DNA of 64,000 bases from contig NC_064538.1 in the NCBI RefSeq assembly GCF_023856365.1, positions 17,440,935-17,504,934 on the forward strand. Reading direction: 5' to 3'. The translations under genes and the position numbers were made by a program. This DNA is from Brienomyrus brachyistius. Lineage: Eukaryota > Chordata > Actinopteri > Osteoglossiformes > Mormyridae. Under the pieces are notes generated by a model. It saw only the letters and a list, made by a program, of their open reading frames with translations. It was not told the DNA's origin and made no database searches. Positions within the stretch are counted from its first letter, which is position 1, and each line of letters starts with the position of its first letter. Of the stretch, positions 26,199 through 37,500 are shown piece after piece.

Positions 26199-26690
26199 GT
26201 GTGTGTGTGGATGCCTGGTCCACAATGGCTCGTTCCCGCCGATGCAGGCTGGGTGAACCTGGGACAGAGGCTTGTTTTTGTTCTGTGAGCTGCAGATTCT
26301 CAGCCGCGAGACTGCAAATTAAACTATCCCGTAAATCTTCCGTTATAGGTAGTAAAAGCTAATTTTAGACTTCCTGTCCGCTGGATCGTCCCTGCTGATT
26401 GCTACCACACTTACAGAGGGGGCCCTGGGGCCATTAAAATGGGCCCTGACTTCAGCATTGTGCCGTGCTGTAGAGAGTCATATCGAAGGGCAGCTTGAGC
26501 ACCCATTGCCCTGTCTGTTGCAATTATTTTACCGCTGGTCACGTCAGCATTGGGGCCCCTGGGTTGGCTTGCCCCCCTCACCCTGGGCTGGAGGTGTAGC
26601 CGCCTCAGGGTTGACCTTGCATCTAAGTTGGGGTGCCCACTTGTAAGTCAACGGACAGGATGTGTTGGTTGCTCTCTTGATGTGTTCCCA
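21720..26690. other. Intergenic region, no genes recognised
   Basis: AT-rich DNA with short G runs at 23709-23717 and 23741-23749 and a GT microsatellite at 26163-26210. No exon with both splice sites and recognisable protein was found on either strand. Confidence 0.5.
26163..26210. repeat. (GT)n microsatellite
   Basis: About twenty-two GT units with a short TATG interruption. Seen directly. Confidence 0.9.
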
Positions 26691-26699
26691 GTTCTCATA

Positions 26700-26823
26700 T
26701 CAGTACTTAGCATGGCAGTGCTCAGCGTGTTGGTGCTTAACATGTCAGTGCTGAGCGTGCTGGAGCTCAACGTGTCAGTACTTAACATGCTAGTGTTCAG
26801 CATATCGGTGCTCAGCATGTCAA
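26700..26823 (+). repeat. 15-bp minisatellite, left block
   Basis: About eight imperfect copies of a 15-base unit like GTGCTCAGCRTGTYG. Since 15 is a multiple of three, the array translates as a five-residue repeat (VLSMS-like), an artefact of the DNA repeat and not a protein. It is separated from the right block by an inserted repeat. Confidence 0.85.
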
Positions 26824-27232
26824 GTCAGTCAAGTCAAGTCACGTTTATTTATAAAGCACTTTAAAAACAACAATAACAGCTGACCAAAGTGCTGGACAAG
26901 CAAGGAAATACGACCTGATAGACAAACAGAGCACACAAAAATAAATAAATGAATAAATAAATAAAAAATAACACATTCACGCTGAATTGAATGCCAGGGC
27001 ATAAAAATGAGTTTTAAGACAAGATTTAAAAACAGCCAACGAAGGAGCCAGGTGTATGTGCAGTGGCCAGGCGTATGTGCAGTGGCCAGGCGTATGTGCA
27101 GTGGCCAGGCGTATGTGCAGTGGCAGCGCGTTCCAGAGCTTAGGTGCAATCACTGCAAAGACCCTATCACCTCTGCTTTTTAGTCTAGAGGGAGGAATGA
27201 CTAGGTGGAGTTGGTCAGCTGACCTAAGAGCT
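26824..27232 (+). repeat. Retroelement-like insert within the minisatellite
   Basis: It begins with short AAGTC repeats and TTTATTTATAAAGCACTTTA, passes AACAGCTGACCAAAGTGCTG and GTGGCAGCGCGTTCCAGAGC, and ends GAGTTGGTCAGCTGACCTAA. These blocks belong to a dispersed fish repeat that I cannot name with certainty, possibly a LINE 3' end or SINE. It contains a local 19-bp tandem repeat (27050-27124). Family assignment needs a repeat library. Confidence 0.6.
27050..27124 (+). repeat. 19-bp tandem repeat, about four copies
   Basis: Four near-identical copies of AGGCGTATGTGCAGTGGCC. It is a local expansion inside the inserted repeat: other parts of the insert are not repeated. Confidence 0.9.
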
Positions 27233-27480
27233 GTCAGTGCTTAGAGTGTCGGTGCTCGGTATGTCGGTGCTTAGCTTGTTGATGCTTAGTTTGTTTGTGC
27301 TCAGCAGGTCAGTGCTTAGTTTGTCAAAGTTTAGCGTGTCGGTGCTTAGCATGTTGGTGCCCAGAGTGTCAGTGTTCAGCACGTTGTTGCTCAATGTGTC
27401 AGTGCTCAGCGTGTTGATGCTCAGCGTGTCGGTGCTCAGAGTGTCGGTTTGCAGCACATTGATGCTCAGAGTGTTTGTGC
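27233..27480 (+). repeat. 15-bp minisatellite, right block
   Basis: About sixteen imperfect copies of the same 15-base unit as 26700-26823, resuming in register after the insert. Typical copies read GTGCTTAGCATGTTG and GTGCTCAGCGTGTCG. Confidence 0.88.
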
Positions 27481-27689
27481 GGCTGGTTCCAGGTAACTGT
27501 CAGGTGTCCAGTAGTCTCACATTTCCGCTGCAGAGTCGTTAAGCGGGATCAGATACATGTGTTTACCCATCCACTCAGCCCATCTGTGAAAGCATTCAGT
27601 AGCCCATACAGCATCACCTGCTGTACTGGACCCATGTAAGGACTGCAGAGACATTAACATAATATGTATACCAGACTTAAATTGAGGCT

Positions 27690-27935
27690 CTGAGAGTAAC
27701 GACTCAGATCTGTACTTCTGATCTGAAAATCGCAGGTTCAAATCCCGCGGATGTCGCTAGCAGTGTTTGGCTCAGCAGGTTAGATCTCTGGTCCAAATCC
27801 CAGGGTCAGTAGAATGATGTCACCAATGCCCCTTAAGCCCAACCCCTCCAGGGACTGGCTGCTCTCTTATCTTGACTCACACATTTTTACAAAAGTGTCT
27901 GCTCTATAAACAAATGTAAAAGTAAAGGTTTTTGT
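27690..27935 (+). repeat. tRNA-derived SINE-like copy with two B-box motifs
   Basis: GGTTCAAATCCC (27734-27745) is a perfect polymerase III B box, and a second GGTCCAAATCCC follows about 55 bases on, after an A-box-like TGGCTCAGCAGG. The tail GTGTCTGCTCTATAAACAAA then TGTAAAAGTAAAGG matches the usual 3' tail of fish tRNA SINEs. Family not assigned. Confidence 0.65.
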
Positions 27936-30900
27936 ATATTTCATATGAACTGTGATTGCACATGAAACTCATCTCAGTGGCACAGCCGGCATCGTGAAAG
28001 GGTGACACTTTTAAACAAGACGGGAAACGTGGGAGAGGAGCCAGAAGACAGGGACGAGATCACAGAAGTGCCCAGGGAACGGTGAGCATGGCCCAGACCC
28101 AGTGTGATGTGGGCTCTGCAGTCCGGACAGAATTGAGAAACTCTTAGGGCTGGCAGGAAATGGATACCAGGTGGAGGTAATCATTTCTCCCCTCGACAGG
28201 GGGTTTCTCATATGGAGTCGGTTTATTATCCATCTTCAGTTCCCACTCTCTACGTTAGCGCGGACTCTCTCGGCCTAGCAGAAGCCAGCCATTGAAAGTT
28301 CGACGTGTTTGCTCAGGCCGTCTCCATCAGTAGGAGCGAACAGAAATTTTACATAGTGCGCAGTGCCAGAAACCTGCCCTTGTGAAACCCAAAGGCAACC
28401 AAATAGTTTTTGTTTCACCGTGCAAAATAAGTGTGCCTCGGGGAGACGGCGCTGAATTTATATCGTATTTTTGTCGGCTTGCGATATTCTTAAACCCTCT
28501 TTTGACACGCAGCTAATGAAACTTAGCACTCCGTCTTCTGGACTCCACAGTGATTTTTATTGGTCTTTCAGTGGTTAATGGGCAGCCTACAAAAGATCAG
28601 ATATTATTCTGTTTTGTACTAGCCTCCATGACAACATTATTCCTCGATGGATTATTTCATTGAATATGCAGTTATTCACTGTCACCAGCAACAGGTAAAA
28701 TGTAACTTGTGAAACTATCTTTCACTTTTTGCACTTGTGTTGGAAGATATGACTTATTTTCTGCAGTAAATATCAATCCGTATTATATAAATCATTAATC
28801 ATTCAACCTGTGAAGTTGTAATCCAGTATGTGACATGGTCTTAATCTTGAATTTAATAGCTGTGCCTTTTTTTGTACGGTATATTCTATTTGTTACAGAA
28901 TTTTTCCAAGTTACAGAATGCGCGGATGGAGTCTCACAAACACTAATCTTATTATAGGAACTTCCCATTAAGTCTAAACAATTCGCTATTCTCCTCTGGA
29001 CCCAAATGCTACATTTGGGCTGCATTCAGAGCGTAAGATCATGTTCGAGATGTTCGTTGATCTTTTTATAAGGAGAAAAGCTTCTATTTCCCCTCTCCAG
29101 CGTACATTGCATGGATACACCGTGTAATCAGAGTTTTACTTGGTTCAAGGCCTTTTCCAGCTGCTGTAATTGATTGTTTAGGTGTTACTACATCATGGTC
29201 CATTTCACTGCTCGCCTCCTTCTACAGCCTCAGTGGTCGCATCTGCTGACAGTCCGATTTCACGGCAACTAATTTGACTGAGACTACTTCTACAAAAGGC
29301 TCCAAACACCATTGCCAAAGGCTTTCTTTGGTTGAGGGTAAAAAGAGTACTTATATTACCAATAGTGGCTGGTAGGGAGTAGCGGGTTTGGAGTGGATTC
29401 TGAATGGTTTTTAACCTATATGTGCAGCGGCCCACAGCAGCCAGCCAAGCCACAAGTATGAGGTGGTTTTGAATGTTATGTGTAAAGACACGAATCCGCC
29501 CAGAACATGTCAGATCAAACTTAGCTCTTACACTCGCAAAGGGTGCACAGGCACTCAGGCTGTTTATGTTTACTCACAGATCTTCTGATTTTTTTTTTTT
29601 TTCACCAGTGTGAACTGGAAATGTATATTCTGATAGATATTCACAGAATTAGAGTCAAACAAAGCATTTAGGGCAGATTTTATATTTACACTTAGTAACT
29701 TTTTAAAGAAATGAGAACCTAATCCAGGATGTGGATTAAAAAGTAATGTGAAATGTTAAAAGCAATCATCCCTCGGTAAAAACAATTGAACATCAAAGTA
29801 CAATCAAAGATACTCAATATTAACTACAACTTTTGCCCCCTTTTAAAATATAACAATACAATTTTTTTATTGACTTGGTTGTCAGTGGCACGCACCCATA
29901 ATGCACTGCACAAAACAAGTGCTTGAAAGTTTGCTTTCCACTTCTTTACCACTACAAACCCGTTTTAATACAAGCAAGCAGGGTACATCTTTTTATGGAA
30001 ACGCGACGGGTGATGGCAGCGCCTAGTCAAGATTTACCAGCCATTCAAGGGACCGGCGATTCGCTCATTTTCCCGCCGCCATGTGCGCTTAATTTGCCAA
30101 AAATATGCTAAGTAGAGTAGTTACAGCGGGATGATAAGACCACCCGTTTGACCGGTTCTCTGCAGTCTTTATAACTACAACATGGACGTTAAGAGACAGC
30201 TCCATCCAGTTACCTTTATTGCCCACTAAATCTACATTCCGATATCCCCTGGGCGCTTCAAGAATGAGCTACTTTTAAAACCACCCTCCCTCCTTTTTTA
30301 TTTTTGCTTCCGTTACAGTCAACACAGTCGGACTGAGCCGGTATTGTGTGAGGTACTGCGACATTTAAGGGATATAAAAGATAGAAATGTTAATTAGATA
30401 CACATGACAGCCGTCGTGATCAGCTCTACGTGGAACGAAACCGATCCAGTTTGGCGTTTTCCAGGGACGCGTATAAATTGTTAAGGACAAGTATAGTCGT
30501 TTTTAATATTCCAGTGGAAGGCTGGAATTTATTGTCAAAAGGTGTCTAACTCTCCTCATCTGAGGTGAAATGACCCCATTGATTCAACGGCCATTTTTTT
30601 AAAAAAAAGAGATCTGTTGTTTTAATATCTTGATTATTGCGTCACCAATATCATTTGTATGGATGCCGTAATTATATAACTGTAAGAAGAGGGTTTTTTG
30701 GTTCAGTCCATAAGTAATTTTAATGCAGTAAGAATATGATTAAATGGAAAAAACAGACGTGATTAAGTGCTGATAAATCTGTTTACAGTCGCTCTGCATA
30801 GTTTTTTTTAAGGGTCTGATTGTCGTGTTTTTTTTATACAAACATTCACTCATTCTCCACAATATTATTCTGTGATGTCATCTGCCACTTTTTTCAGCCC

Positions 30901-31726
30901 AGGCCTGTTTTTCTCTGGAAAATTTTATTTTGGTAAAGAAAACAAGGCATAATTATAACCCCTGGCCTGAAATTACATGCCATTTCTGCAGCTCTGCTTC
31001 CACGTAAGTTCCTCATGGAGCCTGTCAATCACTCCACACCTTCTGCCGCGATGGTGGGGGCAGCGAACAAGGAGGATGGTGGCTAGTATAGAGGACCCCA
31101 CCCCCAAAGAGGCATTTTACCCAGCTCGATCTGAACAGTTCTCCATCTGAAATATCTGGGAGCTGAATGAACAGGAATCGTCAGATTGTCCGTGAGGCTC
31201 TAATTATTGTGGGCAGAACATTGGGTCTTGGACGCGAAAGAAGCGGAGTGTGGGATCTTGCATCTCCGGGGCAGGAAGCGAGTGCTCTCAAAATTACACA
31301 TGCACACAAAGAGTTCATTGCGGTTACTTTCATAATGGCGCAACAATTGGAAATGTCTGCCTGTTTCGCAGGTGGCCGGGTTGTGTCAAATTTCCGAAAG
31401 TAGATCGACACCTTCGGTCCATCAAGAGGTTCATATCAATCATGAATCCGTCCCCCTGTGTCGAGCACAAATGTCAGAATAGACACTGACTAACAATGCT
31501 CTGTGCACCGCAGCTGATGTGTACTTTGCGTATACGTGTCCGCCGTCACGAGTGCTTTCCTAGCATGTGGCGGTAGCGGCTGCAGTGTGTGCCACACACA
31601 CTCGCGCACCGAGCTTTATGCACACTGCGGCAGTGGCATCAGTTTTGGGTGCCGAGCAACAAGGCAAAAGGTTCCAAGTGAGTGGGAGGCCCGAGCGACC
31701 AGCCAAGTGTCCGTGACATCATAGCA

Positions 31727-31734
31727 TGACGTCA
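31727..31734. promoter_or_regulatory. Perfect CRE palindrome TGACGTCA
   Basis: An exact eight-base cAMP-response element in a locally CpG-rich stretch. It would bind CREB/ATF factors. Whether it is used cannot be told from sequence. Confidence 0.45.
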
Positions 31735-32774
31735 CCTGGCCTTGGCAGAGGGACGCCCACCTTCGCTAATCCTTGTACTGGTTACTGTTGGAAAGAACAG
31801 TGCCATTTGGGCCGAGACTGAGAAAAAAAACACACTGGGACAGTTTGCACTGTTTTTACAAAGTATAATTTTGGTGTAATTATTCATGGGTGTTGCCGCG
31901 GGCCGCGTTTTCGGTACTGTGGCTGCCTTGTGACCACGTGTCTCCTCGGTAGAAGAGCGGTGACCCGCGACGATCACAGCTCCGCAACGCTTAATGAAGC
32001 ATAAATAATAAACAACATGTCCGCCGTGTCTGTGCCGGGACCGCGATTAACATGCTTGTGTGAGTAATTACGCCCAGCTCGCGCTTGCCACGGGCCACTG
32101 TCTGCATGCTGATGGTTTCCAGATGGGGGGTTTTTATGGGAGGTGCAGTCGGTATTGGAGACCTGCTTATCTCGAGGCTGGAACGGTTAACCAAAGTTGG
32201 GTGTATAATAGGTGGAATTAAATTCATGGACTGCCGTTTGCAAACAATAATAGGGCGTGACTGTGTGGCCTGTTTATTTTTTGAAAGGACGAGCGAGTGA
32301 AGGCTACTGTCAGGCTCGACTTCCAACGATAAATACTGCTGGTGGGGACTCAAATGTGCCTCCTTGTTCTCCTTGAGCTCCTCGCACCCCCCAGGCCTAG
32401 GCCGCATCTGGCAAAGAGAAACTACTACACTACCTCCCACCCGAACTCAATCAGCAGTCTCAACTGCTCCAGTACTGCAGAGGGCGTAGCTTGTCTTGAG
32501 TTTTGAATAAAATTCAAATGAAGGCACTTAGCTTGGTCTTGATGCAGACAGTAAAGATGGCCGTTTGCGGCCCGACTGATGCCATGTCTCTTGTTTTTGT
32601 TTGTCCTTCAGGCAGGTGACAGGGTGAGGGACTCTCTGTGATGATCTCCCATGTCTACCGGTGGACATGATTCTAACTGGACTGGACTGTGTAGGATCCA
32701 CCAGAGTGAGTAAGTAAGAACACCTCACTGCCTGTCTTTGCAGCTGGGAATTTCAGTTCCATGTATCCATAAAT

Positions 32775-33050
32775 CTTCAAGTTGCTTATCCTGGACAGGT
32801 TCACAGGAGAGCCTGGAGCCTATCCTAGGCAGCGTAGGCCAGAAGGCCGGTGTATACCTTGGACGTGACGCGCATACATTGTCAAGCACATACATCACAT
32901 TGGGACGCTATGAGTAGTTTAGAGGTCAATTAGCCTAACTGTAGGTCTTTGGAGAAAATTGGATTACCCAGAGGAAGTCCATGTGATATGGGGAGAACAT
33001 GAATTCCTACAGATAAAGCGGAAGTGGGATCTGATCGCCTAATAATCCTT
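32775..33050 (+). repeat. Dispersed SINE/LINE-tail repeat
   Basis: Blocks TTGCTTATCCTGGACAGGTT, GAGCCTGGAGCCTATCCTAG, AGAGGTCAATTAGCCTAACT, GTAGGTCTTTGGAG and GGGGAGAACATG follow the order of a widespread fish repeat whose intact copies end in splice-like GAACCTGG/GATGGATG motifs. Diverged but clear. Confidence 0.7.
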
Positions 33051-34279
33051 GAGGTGTTGAAATGCAAACTTGGTATCTTATGGTCTAAGTGCTGATTTGT
33101 GTTTTTGCTATCCTTTGTTGGTGAAAATGTCTCTGCGCAAAAGCTAGTTGTCAGCTATATACTTGTTCAGTCTTAAGTTCTCACAATCATTTGAGGTGAA
33201 ATGGCACATATACAGACATCGCTGGGGTGTGGATCATCCCCCCTCCAAAACGCAGAATTAATTAGGGCTGCCTCCGACGTCAAATGAATTCCAGAGCGGA
33301 GTGTCATGGAAGGTTCCTTCCAGAAGCCAGGAGGAAATGACACACGCCTGAAGAAGACCAGGGTGGTGGGGTGGGGGGGGGGGTATTTGCTGTGTAGCAC
33401 CAGGGCCCTCAGGGCTGCAGCCAGGTGGCTGGGTTTCTCGTTCCCTGCTCTGCGCTGGTGCATCGCCAGGGGGCAGGTTTGTTATGTCTGCATTCAGCTA
33501 TTGTGCAATGCGGGCAGCCTTCACTCTGCTTTGGGTGGTAGCTCTCTTCTTGTCTCAGTCCATTATAATGCCAAAATAGTCACTTAGTGTTCTCAGACAG
33601 GAAAAACAGCTACGGGTGTGATATTCAACAGTGTTTGGTCATTTCAAGAAGTTCCCCATTCCAGTGTAGAAGCCATATGACGAGCCTAAGGTGATGACGC
33701 CGATAAGGCCACAGTCTGCTTTGGTTTTCCCTCGGAAATCACTTCTGCTTAGCCCACTCAGGTCTCGGAGATGCTCCCCAATGTCCACAAGGCTGCAGGC
33801 CTGACCTATTGGCATCCCAGGCAATTTTGAGAATTAGGTGAATGTGGATTCTAAGAGCCGTGGTGGAAAACTGGGAGGGGTAGCACTGATGGGAGACCCT
33901 CCCACATCTGATGTCTGAGGGACACGTGACCGTGTTTGGTGGCTTTTGGAATTTGTGAGGAATATCTTGTGACCACCCAGAAATTCCTCACTGTAAACAA
34001 GTGACATCACTGCCCCAATCCATACTTTAATTGTAGAAACTGTGTAGTTTTCCCGGTTTATGGAAACATTCATGTTACTATTATAAGAACTACATTGCGT
34101 GTCTATGGCTAGATTTTGAAAGTTTTTTTTCTAATTGTGCCAAGTGTGTTTGTTTTCTTAAGAGATCGAATCTAATCCAGTATACAGATATCTATTATCA
34201 TGTAGGTTCATCCTTGATGAGCAGGAATTGTTCAATTGAACAGCTGTTTCTTCCAAGGAAAGTAAGTTAATTTGATATA

Positions 34280-34506
34280 CAGTCAGTGACAAAATAAGTT
34301 AAGCTCCTAAACAGAGTGGTGGAAATGAAATGAATCTGTATGTGGTGAAAGGTCATGTGACTGTATCGCGATGATTATAATATCAGATCAAACGGACAAT
34401 TGACAGTATGGGCACACTGCTGGTCCCATTCCTGGTCCGTACATGTACCAAATTACATCCAAATTAGATTCTTTCTTCTGGGTGCTTAACTTTTTTTGTC
34501 ACTGAG
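34280..34506. mobile_element. 227-bp MITE with TA target duplication
   Basis: Left end CAGTCAGTGACAAAATAAGT and the reverse complement of the right end CTCAGTGACAAAAAAAGTTA form inverted repeats of about 25 bases, both running into TTAAGC. TA flanks each side. No coding capacity. This is a non-autonomous Tc1/mariner-type element. Confidence 0.75.
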
Positions 34507-37500
34507 TACATATTAAATACTAGTCACTGGGAAACCTTGCTGATATTTTGTTTCACAAACTTGCATCAGTGGCTGTGGTTTGAGTAGATATGTAGTCAAA
34601 AAGTAAGTCTCGGTACGTCATCTTAACTTGACTGTTGGCCCTGTAGTTCAGACGGTGCCCTGGTGCAACCGCTACAACTTTGCCTGCCTTCCTCCTAATC
34701 TACTTCTCATCCTCGCTCTCCTCTCTCAGCTTGCACATTTCACGTAGCGGGACAGAGCAGCAGCTCCTCACATCAGTGACGGAGACCCCCCTTCCCTGGC
34801 TTGGGCCCGGTGCTTTTGAGGAGGTCGCCAAATCCTCAGCAAATGGAATTCCGATCTGCCGCAAGTGGGCTGCGGTAGCTCAGCGTCGCCCGCGACCCTG
34901 CGTTCAGCAGGCTGGCTGAGGGGCAGGCCAGATGCCTCACCCAGCGTTCCAAGATGTCTAGCGTTCAAGAATTTTATTTGCACTGGGATCAGACCCGTAG
35001 TCCTTTTTCCTTTCTTCTTTTGGACTCCTCTTTTTCTTAGTCGCCTGGCTTTTTTTTTTTCTTGGGGACAAACATGTGGTCTGGTCACGTTCGCTTCCAT
35101 CCTTAACCAGCCCCGGCATGTGCAGAAAATCTGGGTAGATTTTTCAGTCATTTGTTACCCAGCAGACAGCGGGGCTGCTGCCAAGCGGTGACAGAGGGTC
35201 GCTGACACACACAGGCTCGCATGTGCAGAGGCCAGGCAGAAGGCGAGGGGAAACCAGATGTTGAGCTCTGTGCTGCAGCCGGGGAGAATTCAAGGCTCTG
35301 CGCCTCAGCAAGGTAATGCCCTTGGAACCTTAGCTCCTCTCCCGGGCTCTTCAGCGGGCTGCCGTCTCTCTCTTTCCCACCCTCTCACTCTCTCTCCTCC
35401 CTTCCTCCACACGGGGTGAGTGCCGGGGCTGTACCTCCTCTCCCCCCGGTGGATCGGATCCTCACGTTCTGCACGCGGGATAGAGGGTTCCGCTCTTTCG
35501 CTAAGGTCTGCTCAAACAAGGTTCCGCTCAGCCGCTCAGCGTTTGCGTCGGTTCTGCGTGGAGACTCTCTTTGAACTCCAGACTGCGCTTTCGTCTGTTT
35601 TCATCTTGCGTCGATACACTTATTTTTGTATAAGCCTGGGTGTGGAGACAACGTGTAGATTTCTCAGATGGTCCCTTTTAGTGATAACCGTGGAGGATTG
35701 GCTGAGCGTGGATGGATTTTGTGTGAAGTGTAATCACATTTATGAATGTGCTGTTTCATTACATGCCGGTAGCTATATAAGTCATTCATTCCTTGGTGGT
35801 GAAGTGGTGCAGTGAGGAGTTGGATGCTCTTTGCAGCAGGAGGCAGCCTCTATGGAGTTAAGCATTAAGGCTACTTTGGTTCCTGTGGTGACTCTTGAAC
35901 TAAGGTGTGTCAGTCTTGCTAAAAGCATTAAGGTCTCATGCACCAGTGGCACAGTTGTTCTTCCTCGATCCACTCCAGGGGCCATGCAGCAGGTCTCATG
36001 ATAGGCGATCTGGTCCTCTGCAGGGAAGCTTTATCTCTCCAGCTTTGCAAGGCATATGTAGAGGTCTCCCCCCCCCCCAGACTTGCAAGGCGCCATCCGT
36101 AAAATGTCCACCTGTGACAGGGGGCAGAACTTCCCCTTCCTTTTCGAGGTGGCGAACACCTCGGATAGTAGTGGGTCAAGGTGAGAGGTTCGCATGCGTG
36201 TTCGTCTCAGGCTCGGTCAAATTTATTGTGTTTAATCATCGCGGCGACTCCTTTGGTGCCCTGATGAGTCCCGCAGAGAATTCTGTAAGGTATGGATACT
36301 CCCTGGGTGAAACAGGGCTGTTGATTTACATTACAATGAAGTGAGAAAGCAGGAATTCGGTCCTTTGCGCTAGGAGGTGTTTTCCTGTCGTGTGGCACTG
36401 CCCGTGCCCCCGCCCCCCCGACCCACCCATGTCACACGCCGTGACTCAGGGGGCTGACATGCCAGTGGTGTGGCCTGACCAGGCGTTTTGTCATGTGGCT
36501 TGGCTGCAGGGTGCGGAGGATCTGAGGACTGTGTCGGAGAGTGAGACTCGTGGCCGAGATGAAGCTGGTGCTTGGGGGGGGGGCGTTGGGTGCTGCTTTG
36601 CGGCGTGCCCAGCGTGACATCCGCGCCGTTGCCCACTGTGCCCGTGCTGCAACATGCTGGACGCCTGCGGCCGGCCAGTAGTGCGGTTAACCACTTCCTG
36701 CTCAGCTCACAAATGCAGGGTGACATTCACTTGCCCGCTGAGCATTTTACGCAACGCCGCTGACCTGCAAATTTCAGTACAGGAGCGAATGAACTCACAT
36801 GGCCTTTAGAATCTCTGCACCCTCTTTTTGGTATTCATGTGGCCTTTTTTGTGTTTTTAAAGTAAAATATTATTAACACATGTTTCTCATAGCTTTGGTG
36901 ATAAATAACTTATCTAAGCTCGTGGTTTTGCCATGACTAATACCGGTCATCCATTCAAATGTTTATGTTTCAGCTATTGAATCATGTGACTTTAGATTTT
37001 GTTGCCGTTAGAATATTAAGAATATTACATCCACGGTCTGTTAAGAAGTAACATCTAAGCAGGATTCGCAATTTTTTGCATCTTGGGTGCTTACGTATTT
37101 TTCCGGTTATCGTAACTGCCTACAATTGTACGCAGAGGCGAGATGCTATTGATTTCATCAAGGCGTATTAAGCTAATACTCCGAGGCAGCGACTAGAAGT
37201 AGCTCTCCCATTTCCATACTGACAAGCGCAACGAATTAAACAGTTGAGTTTGGCTTAGCCCAGACCAAACGGCAAGCGAGAAGCAGCTATCAGGATCATG
37301 CAGTGCCCATGGTGGCTCTTTGGAGGGGGGTGGGTCGCAGAGACCCCCGGGATTGAGAGTCCCGTCAGTGCGGATGCTTTATTTTGATGATGTAGCACAG
37401 TTAAGGGGCCTGAAATGGGAAACACATGAGCCCCCCCCTGGGGATTCAAGGGAACGCCAACAGCTACACAGCTTAGGGTGAGTGTTTTGTCAAGCAACAG

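Larger units (their letters stand above)
27940..34279. other. Intergenic region with possible regulatory islands
   Basis: No coding exons recognised. GC-richer, motif-dense sequence at 31500-32340 (a perfect CRE, GATA and E-box sites) stands out against AT-rich surroundings. A dispersed repeat lies at 32775-33050. Everything else appears unremarkable. Confidence 0.45.

Noticed and set aside
26550..27542. Frames with repeating VLSMSVLS-type peptides
   Set aside because: Direct translations of the 15-bp minisatellite, not proteins.
27720..27800. Functional tRNA gene
   Set aside because: B-box motifs are present but there is no complete cloverleaf, and the SINE-type tail follows.
35200..35320. 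Possible untranslated exon ending AGCAAG|GTAATG
   Set aside because: The donor is acceptable, but no promoter motif or acceptor supports it and many such sites occur by chance.
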